Below the pieces are notes generated by a model. That model was not told the origin of the DNA. It ran no database searches and saw only the letters and a list, made by a program, of their open reading frames with translations. This document shows, piece after piece, positions 1 through 7,402 of a DNA stretch of 10,412 bases (position 1 is its first letter; each line of letters starts with the position of its first letter). Made by a program: the position numbers and the translations under genes. The stretch covers positions 1 through 10,412 of the forward strand of contig URQR01000060.1 in assembly GCA_900550065.1 (NCBI GenBank), in the 5' to 3' direction. This stretch comes from an uncultured Eubacteriales bacterium. Its GTDB lineage: Bacteria; Bacillota; Clostridia; UBA1381; UMGS1253.

Positions 1-621
1 CCGGGCGTCCGGCGTAGATAGGTCGATATACATCTTGGAATCCGACGTGAAGCCAAAATTCTTGTTCGAGCCCGTTTCCGCTACCTTGTTGAACGCGTCG
101 CGGAACATCTGGTTGTGCGCTTCCTCGCGCTCCAGCAGGAACATGATCGTCTCCTGTACATATTTGTCCTTAACCTGCCGGTGCAGATACTCATACACAA
201 CCTTCGCGCGCTGTTCCGACGCAATATTGGAGAGCAAATCTGCGCACAAGTCGCCTGTCACCGTCACATAATCTCCCGTCCACGAGTATCCCGACGCATT
301 GATCAGCCCAGGATTAAGCCCCAAAATCACATGCGACTGAATTTCGCCCGCGCCGACCTTGTCATAGTCTACCTCATGCCCGTTGAGCATATTGATTGTC
401 TGCGCCACCATTTCCATATGGCTGAGCTCTTCTGCCGCAATATCCATAAACAGGTCCTTGATTTCCGGGTCTTTGATACGGAAGCTCTGCGACATATACT
501 GCATCGCCGCCTTCAGCTCGCCGTTGCCGCCGCCGAGCTGCTCCTGCATTAGGACGGCATACTGCGGATTCGGCGCCTCAACCCGCACATCCTTTAAAAA
601 TTGTTTTTCGTGTTTAAACAT
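1..621 (-). CDS. Manganese catalase (CotJC-like), 3' end outside window
   Basis: Disproportionates hydrogen peroxide at a non-haem di-manganese centre; members in spore formers include the coat protein CotJC, and others are cytoplasmic. The frame is open for 207 codons from an ATG at 621 to the window edge without a stop. The N-terminus reads MFKHEKQFL. Candidate metal ligands lie in a ferritin-like helical arrangement: Glu35 (GNGELKA), Glu65 and His68 (EELSH), Glu136 (ASEQRAK) and His169 (EREEAH). The spacing of the last pair (33 residues) agrees with the remembered ligand spacing of the Lactiplantibacillus plantarum enzyme. An AAGGAGG ribosome binding site at 631-637 lies 9 bases before the ATG. 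Family members are roughly 190-300 residues, so part of the C-terminus may be missing. It is divergent from the exporter genes. Catalase identity is firm; a spore-coat role is only inference. Confidence 0.93.
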   Translation of the reverse strand, partial: MFKHEKQFLKDVRVEAPNPQYAVLMQEQLGGGNGELKAAMQYMSQSFRIKDPEIKDLFMDIAAEELSHMEMVAQTINMLNGHEVDYDKVGAGEIQSHVILGLNPGLINASGYSWTGDYVTVTGDLCADLLSNIASEQRAKVVYEYLHRQVKDKYVQETIMFLLEREEAHNQMFRDAFNKVAETGSNKNFGFTSDSKMYIDLSTPDAR

Positions 622-683
622 TTGTAATTTCCTCCTTTTTCTTCATATAAAGCAAGTCCAATTCCTTTTGACAGTTTGATTCA

Positions 684-710
684 ATTTTATTTTTCGCAGA
701 TTCTTATCAA
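684..710 (-). promoter_or_regulatory. Weak candidate promoter for the manganese catalase gene
   Basis: Read on the minus strand, TTGATA (710-705) and TAAAAT (689-684) each match the sigma-A boxes at 5 of 6 bases. The spacer is only 15 bases, shorter than the preferred 17, and the region is AT-rich, so such matches arise easily by chance. No clear sporulation sigma-factor motif was found. Treat this as a candidate only. Confidence 0.22.
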
Positions 711-846
711 TTTATTCTACAGCTTCACATTACGTTTCCGCCCAACTTCCGCTTTTTTCTGTGTCTAATTTTAGTGATTTTCACATATCCTGCTCCGAAT
801 CTCATAAATTTGTTCCATCAAATAAATATAATTTACAGTTTGTTCA

Positions 847-874
847 TTGTATATTTAAAACTATCCTTTATAAT
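847..874 (+). promoter_or_regulatory. Candidate sigma-A promoter for the exporter operon
   Basis: A perfect TATAAT -10 box lies at 869-874. A partial -35 box, TTGTAT, lies at 847-852 with a 16-base spacer, in AT-rich sequence. A start of transcription near 881 would give a leader of about 57 bases before the GTG start at 938. The -10 box is convincing; the -35 match is poor (the first three bases of TTGACA only). Confidence 0.45.
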
Positions 875-937
875 TAAGATTAGTATTTTTAAAGCAATAT
901 ATTTTTACAGCAAAATACATATCTGGAGGGATTTTAC

Positions 938-2818
938 GTGAGCAAAAAAAATTTCGCCGCGCCTTATCCGCCCGAGCAGGGCGGCGGACAGGATTCTACT
1001 GCGGCAGCAGCGTCTACGGCGCAGCCGGGCGCTGTCTTCGCACAGGACGACGCCGTTTCTGACGCAAAAGAAAAGAAGAAGAAAAAGATTAATTGGAAGG
1101 ACCGGAAAACAAAAAAAATTATAAAGCGCATCATCATATGGACGATCATCCTCGGTCTGCTTGTCGCTGTGTATTTCTGGTTCCAGAGCCAAGCGGCAAA
1201 GGTAGCGAATATGATGACGGCAGCTCCCGCGACCGCAACTGCCGAACGCGGCAGCCTTGATGTATCAATCACGGGCAGCGGCGTTATGGAGGCGATGGAT
1301 AAGTACGACCTCGTTCCAATGAAGACGGGTAAAATACTGACTTCCTCCTTTGAAGAAGGCGATTATGTCGAAAAGGACGCTGTCATGTATACGATTGACA
1401 GCAGCGATGCACAGATTAAAATACAGCAAGCGCAGAATTCGCTCGCAAAAGCTGATATCGCAAACAAAAGCAATCGCGAAACGCTCGAGGATTGGGTCAG
1501 TACTGCCCCGGTGAGCGGCTACATCAGCGGCCTGAACCTGAAGGTCGGTGATTCTGTAAACGCAAATACCGACATTTGTACCATCACCAACGATGACGTT
1601 ATTACGGTCAAAATCCCGTTTTCGTCGGCGCACATCGGCAATATCTACATAGGCGCGTCCGCACAGCTTACAAGCGCGGACTATATGACGAGCAATATAT
1701 ACGGTACCGTCAGCGACATCGACCGTACCCCGCTTCGTTCCAGTGACGGCGGCGTGATGTATAATGTTGAAATCACACTCAACAACCCCGGCGCAATTGC
1801 GGGTGGGATGAGTTTTACTGCGACAATTAACGGCTATCTTTCCGCAGGGGCGGGCGAGTCGGAAGCAGCCGACACGGAAAAGCTCACGACAAAAGCGGGC
1901 GGCAAGGTCGTTGCCGTATACTATAAAAACGGAGATAAAGTCAACGCGGGCGACAAAATTATTGAGATTTCAAATAGTTCGACAATCGATACTATCAACA
2001 GAAGCGACATCGAATACAACGACTTACAGTTGTCGCTGCAATCTCAGTACGACGACCTCGAGGACTATACGGTAAAATCCCCGATTGCGGGAACAGTCAT
2101 CAAAAAAGAATATAAAGCGGGCGATACAATCGGCAACGGTACACAGGCGCTTGTGCTGGCAACCGTAGCGGATATGTCAAAGATGAAATTCACAATGGAT
2201 GTTGATGAGCTCGATATTGCGAAAATACAGCTTGGACAGTCGGTCGATGTCGTAGCCGACGCGCTGGAGGATCAAGTATTTATCGGTACGATTACCCAAA
2301 TTATTCAGGAGGGCGAGTCCCAAAACGGCGTAACGACGTATCCGGTCGAGGTTGTTATTGATACTCCCGGGGAATTGATGATTGGTATGAACGTCACGGC
2401 GACTGTAATTGTTGAAAGTAAGGACGACGTATTAAAAGTCCCGGTCGATGCTGTTACAAAATCGGGCGGTAAGTCGTACGTACAGGTGCTGAAGGCCGAT
2501 ACAAAGGCTAACGCAGCAGCGCAGCCGGACGGCACTGTGCCGGCGGGTGCGCCTATCGCCAAAGACCAGCCGGCCGGCTATACAATGGAAGACTTTGAGC
2601 GCAGGGAGGTCGAAGTCGGCATCAATAGCGAGGACGAGATCGAAATTATCAGCGGCATAAACGAAGGCGATATCGTCTACGTCACAACGAACACTAATAA
2701 TATGTCCTCCATGCAAATGATGATGATGGGCGGCGGTATGGGCAGCGACATGGGTGGAGGTCCCTCCGGCGGCAGTGGTCCATCTGGCGGCAGCCCCTCC
2801 GACGGCGGCCCACGGTAA
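938..2818 (+). CDS. MacA/HlyD-like membrane-fusion protein of an ABC exporter, with duplicated core
   Basis: Adaptor subunit that should link the adjacent ATPase and permease to the outer face of the membrane. The GTG start is supported by GGAGGG at 925-930, 7 bases upstream. Of 626 residues, 1-64 form an unusually long cytoplasmic leader rich in Ala, Gly and then Lys (KEKKKKK at 44-50). Residues about 65-82 are a single membrane anchor, and the rest is extracytoplasmic. Two successive lipoyl-like plus beta-barrel units follow, about 124-304 and 318-497, each with GD(Y/K)V and a later A/SP-(V/I)-x-G motif. The helical parts between lipoyl halves are only about 30 residues, so no long TolC-docking hairpin exists, as expected in a Gram-positive cell. 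A membrane-proximal region reaches about 585, followed by a Met/Gly-rich tail (587-626). It is the first gene before the ATPase and permease. The substrate is unknown. Confidence 0.9.
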   Translation: MSKKNFAAPYPPEQGGGQDSTAAAASTAQPGAVFAQDDAVSDAKEKKKKKINWKDRKTKKIIKRIIIWTIILGLLVAVYFWFQSQAAKVANMMTAAPATATAERGSLDVSITGSGVMEAMDKYDLVPMKTGKILTSSFEEGDYVEKDAVMYTIDSSDAQIKIQQAQNSLAKADIANKSNRETLEDWVSTAPVSGYISGLNLKVGDSVNANTDICTITNDDVITVKIPFSSAHIGNIYIGASAQLTSADYMTSNIYGTVSDIDRTPLRSSDGGVMYNVEITLNNPGAIAGGMSFTATINGYLSAGAGESEAADTEKLTTKAGGKVVAVYYKNGDKVNAGDKIIEISNSSTIDTINRSDIEYNDLQLSLQSQYDDLEDYTVKSPIAGTVIKKEYKAGDTIGNGTQALVLATVADMSKMKFTMDVDELDIAKIQLGQSVDVVADALEDQVFIGTITQIIQEGESQNGVTTYPVEVVIDTPGELMIGMNVTATVIVESKDDVLKVPVDAVTKSGGKSYVQVLKADTKANAAAQPDGTVPAGAPIAKDQPAGYTMEDFERREVEVGINSEDEIEIISGINEGDIVYVTTNTNNMSSMQMMMMGGGMGSDMGGGPSGGSGPSGGSPSDGGPR

Positions 2819-2821
2819 AAG

Positions 2822-2835
2822 CCGCAGGACTGCGG
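2822..2835 (+). other. Small GC-rich hairpin after the adaptor gene
   Basis: CCGCA and TGCGG can pair around a GGAC loop just after the adaptor stop codon. The T-rich stretch that follows begins about seven bases later, so it is not a classical terminator. It may stabilise or mark processing of the mRNA between the adaptor and ATPase cistrons, or simply be chance. Confidence 0.3.
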
Positions 2836-2905
2836 GTAAAATTTTTAGAAAGGAACAGGCAATTGTCTAATACGGTGCAGTTATAAGGCACAGCCTGCTT
2901 GCTAT

Positions 2906-3649
2906 ATGGAACCATTAATAGAATTTCGAGATATTTATAAAATATATGAGATGGGTGACACGGAGGTACGCGCCGTTGACGGCGTCTCCTTCCGGGTTTA
3001 TCCCGGAGAGTTTTTAGCAATCATCGGCCAGTCGGGCAGCGGAAAATCGACCTGTATGAATATCATTGGGTGCCTCGACGTGCCGACGCGCGGAACCTAC
3101 CTGTTAAACGGGCAGGACGTAAGCAACATGTCCGACGACGAACAGGCAGAAATCCGCAACGAAATGCTCGGTTTCATCTTTCAGCAGTATAACCTGCTGC
3201 CAAAGCTCTCCGTTCTGGAAAATGTGAAGCTTCCGCTTCTTTACCGCGGGCTGTCCGAGCACGAGCAAAACACACGTGCCATTGAAGCCCTTAAAATCGT
3301 CGGGCTCGAGTCGAAACGTTCCAACCTGCCGTCACAGCTTTCGGGCGGCCAGCAGCAGAGGGTTTCAATCGCCCGCGCACTCGCGGGAGATCCATCCGTG
3401 ATATTAGCCGACGAGCCGACCGGCGCGCTCGACTCTCGGACGAGTGCGGAGGTTATTGAATTTCTGACAGAATTGAACCGTGCTGGAAATACAATCGTAT
3501 TAATCACGCACGATAACATGATTGCATCCAAAACACAGCGCGTTATCCGTATTCAGGACGGAAAAATCATCTACGACGGCCCGGCGCTGGGCGATGAGAT
3601 TATTAAAATGACGCTGGAAATGGCGGCAAAACGGGGGGAAGAGGTATGA
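2906..3649 (+). CDS. MacB/LolD-type ABC transporter ATP-binding protein
   Basis: Nucleotide-binding subunit that hydrolyses ATP to power the permease encoded next. The 247-residue protein has all the family motifs: Walker A GQSGSGKST at 41-49, Q-loop Gln near 93 (FIFQQYNLLP), signature LSGGQQQR at 145-152, Walker B VILADE at 165-170, D-loop GALDS, and the switch His202 (ITHD). Length and motif wording are typical of the lipoprotein-release/macrolide-export group. The ATG at 2906 is the only usual start codon in this frame after the upstream TAG at 2846, and MEPLIEFRDIYKIY is a normal family N-terminus. Yet there is no good ribosome binding site before it. Its stop overlaps the permease start by 4 bases (ATGA), so the two are translationally coupled. 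Confidence 0.96.
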   Translation: MEPLIEFRDIYKIYEMGDTEVRAVDGVSFRVYPGEFLAIIGQSGSGKSTCMNIIGCLDVPTRGTYLLNGQDVSNMSDDEQAEIRNEMLGFIFQQYNLLPKLSVLENVKLPLLYRGLSEHEQNTRAIEALKIVGLESKRSNLPSQLSGGQQQRVSIARALAGDPSVILADEPTGALDSRTSAEVIEFLTELNRAGNTIVLITHDNMIASKTQRVIRIQDGKIIYDGPALGDEIIKMTLEMAAKRGEEV

Positions 3650-4827
3650 TGGGACTTATCAGGCCATTCAAAATGGCAATTAGCAGTATCCTGTCGAATA
3701 AGACGCGCTCTTTCCTCACGATGCTCGGCTCAATTATCGGCGTTGGTTCCGTTATTGCGCTGATGGCAATCGGTCAGGGCTCGACAAACGCAATCACGGA
3801 ACAAATTTCCAGCGCGGGCACGAATATGTTACAAGTCAGCGTTATGGGGCGCGGCGATAAAACGCTCGACCCAGACGACATGGTAGCATTTATCGACGAA
3901 TCACCCGATCTGTACGCTGGCGTTGCGCCGCTCGTATCCGGTAACCGGATTATGGTTAAAAACGGCAATAAAAACACCGATTCGACTTCACTGACCGGAA
4001 CAAATGAGAAATACGCCGATATCCGCAGCACCGATTTGAGCGCAGGGCGCTACCTCTCCGCCGTGGATATCGAAAACCGGCTTCATGTTGCGGTCATCGG
4101 AACTTATTTACAAAACGAGTTATTCGACGGCGCGGACCCGCTCGGCCAGCAGCTCAAAATCAACGGAATGCCGTTTACGGTGGTCGGCGTTTTAGAAGAG
4201 ACGCAGGACGGCGAGGAGGGCACAGCCGACGACGCAATCGTGATTCCTTACAATGTTGCGACGCGTCTTCTGAAAAACTCTACCATCAGCACATATATCG
4301 TGCAGGCGGCGAGCGATGAAACAGTCGACGCGGCAAAAGCAAAGCTAAAGACATATTTAAGTAAAAAATTTACAGGTGACAACACCTATACAATTATTGA
4401 CCAAAAGGAACTCATGGAAACACTCAATGAAGCAATGGGCACGATGACGTCCATGCTGGGCGGTATTGCCGGAATCTCTCTGCTTGTTGCCGGTATCGGT
4501 ATCATGAATATTATGCTCGTTTCGGTAACGGAGCGTACGCGCGAAATCGGTATCCGTAAGGCAATCGGCGCGCGGCGGCGGCATATTTTGACGCAATTTT
4601 TGATTGAGTCCGCCGTTATCAGTACGCTGGGCGGCCTTTTAGGGATATTGCTTGGACTTTGGCTCGGGTCGGCGCTTGGAGGCCTTTTAGGCATCACGGC
4701 GGCGGCCGATACCGGAACAATCGTGTTCGCATTTGTGTTTTCTCTGGCGATGGGCCTGTTTTTCGGCTACTATCCAGCAAACAAGGCCTCAAAGCTCAAC
4801 CCAATTGATGCTTTGCGGTTTGAATAA
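3646..4827 (+). CDS. MacB/FtsX-type ABC transporter permease
   Basis: Membrane subunit of the exporter, 393 residues. An N-terminal membrane helix lies at about 24-44 after the family-typical LSNKTRSFLTMLGSIIGVG. Next comes a large extracytoplasmic MacB-type domain, about 45-265. Three C-terminal helices lie at about 271-293, 319-345 and 357-376. The conserved FtsX-domain loop TERTREIGIRKAIGAR (295-310) and the closing YPANKASKLNPIDALRFE are present. This mechanotransmission-type fold generally extrudes substrates from the outer leaflet or periplasm-side space instead of importing them. It starts inside the ATPase stop codon, with G-rich sequence upstream as ribosome binding site; a second ATG follows at once at 3649. 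Together with the two preceding genes it makes a complete three-part exporter. MacB itself fuses ATPase and permease, while here they are separate, as is usual in Gram-positives. Confidence 0.95.
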   Translation: MMGLIRPFKMAISSILSNKTRSFLTMLGSIIGVGSVIALMAIGQGSTNAITEQISSAGTNMLQVSVMGRGDKTLDPDDMVAFIDESPDLYAGVAPLVSGNRIMVKNGNKNTDSTSLTGTNEKYADIRSTDLSAGRYLSAVDIENRLHVAVIGTYLQNELFDGADPLGQQLKINGMPFTVVGVLEETQDGEEGTADDAIVIPYNVATRLLKNSTISTYIVQAASDETVDAAKAKLKTYLSKKFTGDNTYTIIDQKELMETLNEAMGTMTSMLGGIAGISLLVAGIGIMNIMLVSVTERTREIGIRKAIGARRRHILTQFLIESAVISTLGGLLGILLGLWLGSALGGLLGITAAADTGTIVFAFVFSLAMGLFFGYYPANKASKLNPIDALRFE

Positions 4828-4853
4828 GCAGTTTATCTGTTTTTTGAGCCTTT

Positions 4854-4871
4854 TGCCGCCGATCGGCGGCA
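4854..4871. repeat. Perfect 18-base palindrome between permease and SLH genes
   Basis: TGCCGCCGATCGGCGGCA equals its own reverse complement. As RNA it would form a 7-bp GC-rich stem with a GATC loop. No T-run follows on the plus strand, so it does not look like a rho-independent terminator. It could be an intercistronic stabilising hairpin, a partial attenuator or a protein-binding site. Confidence 0.5.
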
Positions 4872-4893
4872 GCTTTGGGACTCAGACTTTAAG

Positions 4894-4900
4894 AAAGGAG
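4894..4900 (+). promoter_or_regulatory. Ribosome binding site favouring the TTG start of the SLH gene
   Basis: AAAGGAG lies 5 bases before TTG at 4906. The alternative ATG at 4948 has only AAAGG at 4930-4934, 13 bases away, which is a poor arrangement. This site is the main reason to prefer the upstream TTG start. Confidence 0.6.
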
Positions 4901-4905
4901 AGCCT

Positions 4906-7317
4906 TTGCAGGTAAAAGTTATTTTATGCAAAGGCATAGAGATTGAGATGAAGAAAAGCAGAAGATTGATTTGTCTGTCCTTAGTCCTGTCACTGCTCTT
5001 CAGCGTGGGCGGTTCGGTTCAGGCAGGGAGTATTTTCACCGACATGGACGACGACAGCCCTTATGCGTTCGAGGCGCAGCTTTTAAAGACGCTTGGTATC
5101 GTTTCCGGCGACGGCGACGGCTCACTGCGACCGGACGACAACCTGTCGCGCGCGGAATTTGCCAAACTTGCGGTTTGTATGCTCGACAAACAGAAGGAGG
5201 CCGTGTCAAACTCCGGTTCGAGTACATACAGTGACGTTTACGCGGACCATTGGGCGCTCCGCTACATCAACTATGTGTCAAAAAACCAAATTATCCTCGG
5301 CTACCCTGACGGTACGTTTCACCCCGACGAAACGATTAGCTTTGCGCAGTCCGTTACGGTAACGCTGCGCACGCTCGGCTACAATGCCGCGGAGATAGGC
5401 GCTTTCTGGCCGGATAATTATATCCAAAAGGCAGCGAGCCTCGGCCTGACGGACGGTATGCGCTATGCCGCTGACGACGCGATTACACGTGCTGACACAG
5501 TGCTGATGCTCGGGCGCGCATTGGAAGCGGACATGAGTACCTCTACGCCAACGGCAAAAAAGACACTGCTCGACCAGTTTGGGTATACAGTCATTGACGA
5601 GACGACGATTATCTCCTCGCAGGCGACGGATAAATCGCTTGGCGTCAATCAGGTCAAGACCTCCTCTGCTACTTATAAGACACTGACAAATGACGTGTTT
5701 GATATGGTCGGCGGTATGGCAAAGCTCTATTTAGACGATGAAAAGCGAATCGTCCTTGCTGTTCCAATTGAACAGTACAGCTATACAATGACGATTCAGA
5801 AATCACTCGGCGACGACGAATACACCTGCTTATCGGCAGAGTCGGATGATGAATTTGACTATACGTTTGACGACAACCTGACTATGTATTTTGAGGGCAA
5901 AACAGGCAACTATGCTTCCTTAAAAGAAAATATAGAACCGGGTGCAACCGTTACTTTTAAGGGCCGCTACGACGGCATATGGGAGTACGCGTTGCTGGAA
6001 AAAGCGGCAAAAATTACGCCTGTTGTCGCTGCCCGCGATGTACGGGAAGGCGATACGTCAATTGGCGGTGTTACGATAGAAAACACGGAGAAGCTTAAAA
6101 TCTACCGCGACGGATACCGTGCTTCGCTGACGGACATTAAACGTAACGACGTGGTTTACTACAACCCGGCAACAAACACAATGGACGTTTATATCGACAA
6201 AGTGACCGGGACATACGACAAGGCGCTGCCGAATAAGGCGCATGTTACATCCATCGAGCTGGGCGGCAAAACGTTTGAAATTGAAACGCGCACCGCGACG
6301 GAAAAACTTGATGAGACAAGAGGCAGCTACCAAATCGGCGACCGTGTTACGCTCCTTTTGGGTAAGGACGGTCAAATTGCGGGCGTGACGAACACAACAA
6401 GCGACGCCGCGCTTGACTATGCGGTTTTGATTAATACGAGCTCAGAGATGAGTCAGGAGGAAGAGGATAAAGGCAAGGCAATCCAAAAGGTCAAACTCAT
6501 GCAGACGGACGGCGAAACGTATGAGTACAAGGCCGACAAGGACTACGCGAGCTATAAGGGTGAGCTGGTTAAAATGACGTTCACGGACGGAATCGTTTCA
6601 CTTAAAAAGGTCTCTAAAGCTTCTGATACGCTTTCCGGCTATTATGATAAAACAAACAAGACAATCGGCAGACGGCCGATCGCTGACGGCGTAATTCTAT
6701 TCGACCGTTCCGCAAATGATGCCGGGCAGGATGCGCAGGTAATTAAAATTGAACCCAATGATGTTGCAAAGGAAGAAATTGTGGATTCCGATATTGTTTC
6801 GTATGTGGTCACAACTGACTTCGGCGATATTGGTATCATCCTGTTTGACAATATCACAAAATCGAACCAGCAGTACGGCATTTTGACTGCAAAGGATGTG
6901 CGGGATACGGGTATGAGCATTTCCGCATCGTATACTGTCAACGTCAAGGGCGTTGAAACAACCTATGTAGGAACGAAAGCAATTGGCGGCCTTAGCGTTG
7001 GAATACCGGTAAAATTGTCTGTCAGCAGCAGTGGTCAATTACAAGTTCTAAACTCACTTTCCTTCCTCACAAAGGTTGGAAGTGCGTCAAAGGTAGAAGC
7101 GATTGACTACAATCGCATCAAGATTAACGGCACAATTTATGATATGGATGAAGATGTAGTGATTTACCGGCAGGATAAGCGGACGCTGAAATACATTACC
7201 GCGCCGCAGAGCGATCTGTTCGCGTCGAACGTGATGTCTGTTGAGCTTTGGGCGGACGCGGCGCTGGGCCGCGGCGGTATCGTCCGCATCATCAAAGTAA
7301 CCTATTATTCTAATTAA
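4906..7317 (+). CDS. Secreted S-layer-homology (SLH) domain protein
   Basis: Predicted cell-surface protein of 803 residues held non-covalently on the wall by SLH repeats, which usually bind pyruvylated wall polysaccharide. A signal peptide is clear: MKKSRRL then a hydrophobic stretch, with likely cleavage after SVQA (residue 40). SLH1 spans about 43-98 (LSRAEF motif) and SLH2 about 107-160 (HWA, GYPDGTF). SLH3, about 165-210, is degenerate: it keeps ITRAD but lacks the HWA and GYPDGTF signatures. The remaining roughly 590 residues look beta-rich and match no fold I recognise; no catalytic motif is visible. The TTG at 4906 has the better ribosome binding site; the ATG at 4948 gives a more canonical signal peptide, so the first 14 residues are uncertain. 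It lies 78 bases after the permease gene without a terminator, suggesting co-transcription, and ends just before a strong terminator. Confidence 0.88.
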   Translation: MQVKVILCKGIEIEMKKSRRLICLSLVLSLLFSVGGSVQAGSIFTDMDDDSPYAFEAQLLKTLGIVSGDGDGSLRPDDNLSRAEFAKLAVCMLDKQKEAVSNSGSSTYSDVYADHWALRYINYVSKNQIILGYPDGTFHPDETISFAQSVTVTLRTLGYNAAEIGAFWPDNYIQKAASLGLTDGMRYAADDAITRADTVLMLGRALEADMSTSTPTAKKTLLDQFGYTVIDETTIISSQATDKSLGVNQVKTSSATYKTLTNDVFDMVGGMAKLYLDDEKRIVLAVPIEQYSYTMTIQKSLGDDEYTCLSAESDDEFDYTFDDNLTMYFEGKTGNYASLKENIEPGATVTFKGRYDGIWEYALLEKAAKITPVVAARDVREGDTSIGGVTIENTEKLKIYRDGYRASLTDIKRNDVVYYNPATNTMDVYIDKVTGTYDKALPNKAHVTSIELGGKTFEIETRTATEKLDETRGSYQIGDRVTLLLGKDGQIAGVTNTTSDAALDYAVLINTSSEMSQEEEDKGKAIQKVKLMQTDGETYEYKADKDYASYKGELVKMTFTDGIVSLKKVSKASDTLSGYYDKTNKTIGRRPIADGVILFDRSANDAGQDAQVIKIEPNDVAKEEIVDSDIVSYVVTTDFGDIGIILFDNITKSNQQYGILTAKDVRDTGMSISASYTVNVKGVETTYVGTKAIGGLSVGIPVKLSVSSSGQLQVLNSLSFLTKVGSASKVEAIDYNRIKINGTIYDMDEDVVIYRQDKRTLKYITAPQSDLFASNVMSVELWADAALGRGGIVRIIKVTYYSN

Positions 7318-7328
7318 TCACATATCAC

Positions 7329-7360
7329 AACAGCACAGGGACGCCCCCTGTGCTGTTTTT
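7329..7360 (+). terminator. Rho-independent terminator after the SLH gene
   Basis: ACAGCACAGGG (7330-7340) pairs perfectly with CCCTGTGCTGT (7346-7356) around a 5-base loop; one further A-T pair (7329 with 7357) extends the stem to 12 bp. A T-run (7356-7360) follows directly. It begins 12 bases after the SLH stop codon and separates the exporter/SLH block from the uxa genes. Confidence 0.92.
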
Positions 7361-7402
7361 GTGTGCAGCAATTGATTCTTTCTATCAAATATTGCAGAGT
7401 AT

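Larger units (their letters stand above)
622..937. other. AT-rich divergent intergenic region
   Basis: This 316-base gap separates the leftward manganese catalase from the rightward exporter genes. It is clearly more AT-rich than the flanking coding sequence and has no convincing reading frame. It holds the ribosome binding sites of both flanking genes, a good rightward -10 box at 869-874, and a weak leftward promoter candidate near 684-710. I see no strong hairpin, riboswitch or repeat in it. Confidence 0.7.

Noticed and set aside
115..552. Plus-strand open frame of 145 codons
   Set aside because: It is antisense to the manganese catalase, whose frame has all five metal ligands and a strong ribosome binding site.
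622..937. Riboswitch or small RNA in the divergent intergenic region
   Set aside because: The region is AT-rich with no stable stem or terminator, and no known riboswitch core was recognised.
2822..2835. Hairpin after the adaptor gene as a terminator
   Set aside because: The stem is only 5-6 bp and the T stretch is separated from it by GTAAAA, so termination is unlikely and the downstream ATPase clearly belongs to the same exporter.
938..4827. A conventional macrolide exporter MacAB-TolC
   Set aside because: The ATPase and permease are separate proteins, the adaptor has no long TolC-docking hairpin, and an SLH protein points to a Gram-positive-type envelope. Family similarity does not prove drug export.
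4854..4871. Palindrome as a terminator between permease and SLH genes
   Set aside because: No T-run follows on the plus strand, and on the minus strand the stem is followed by A, not T.
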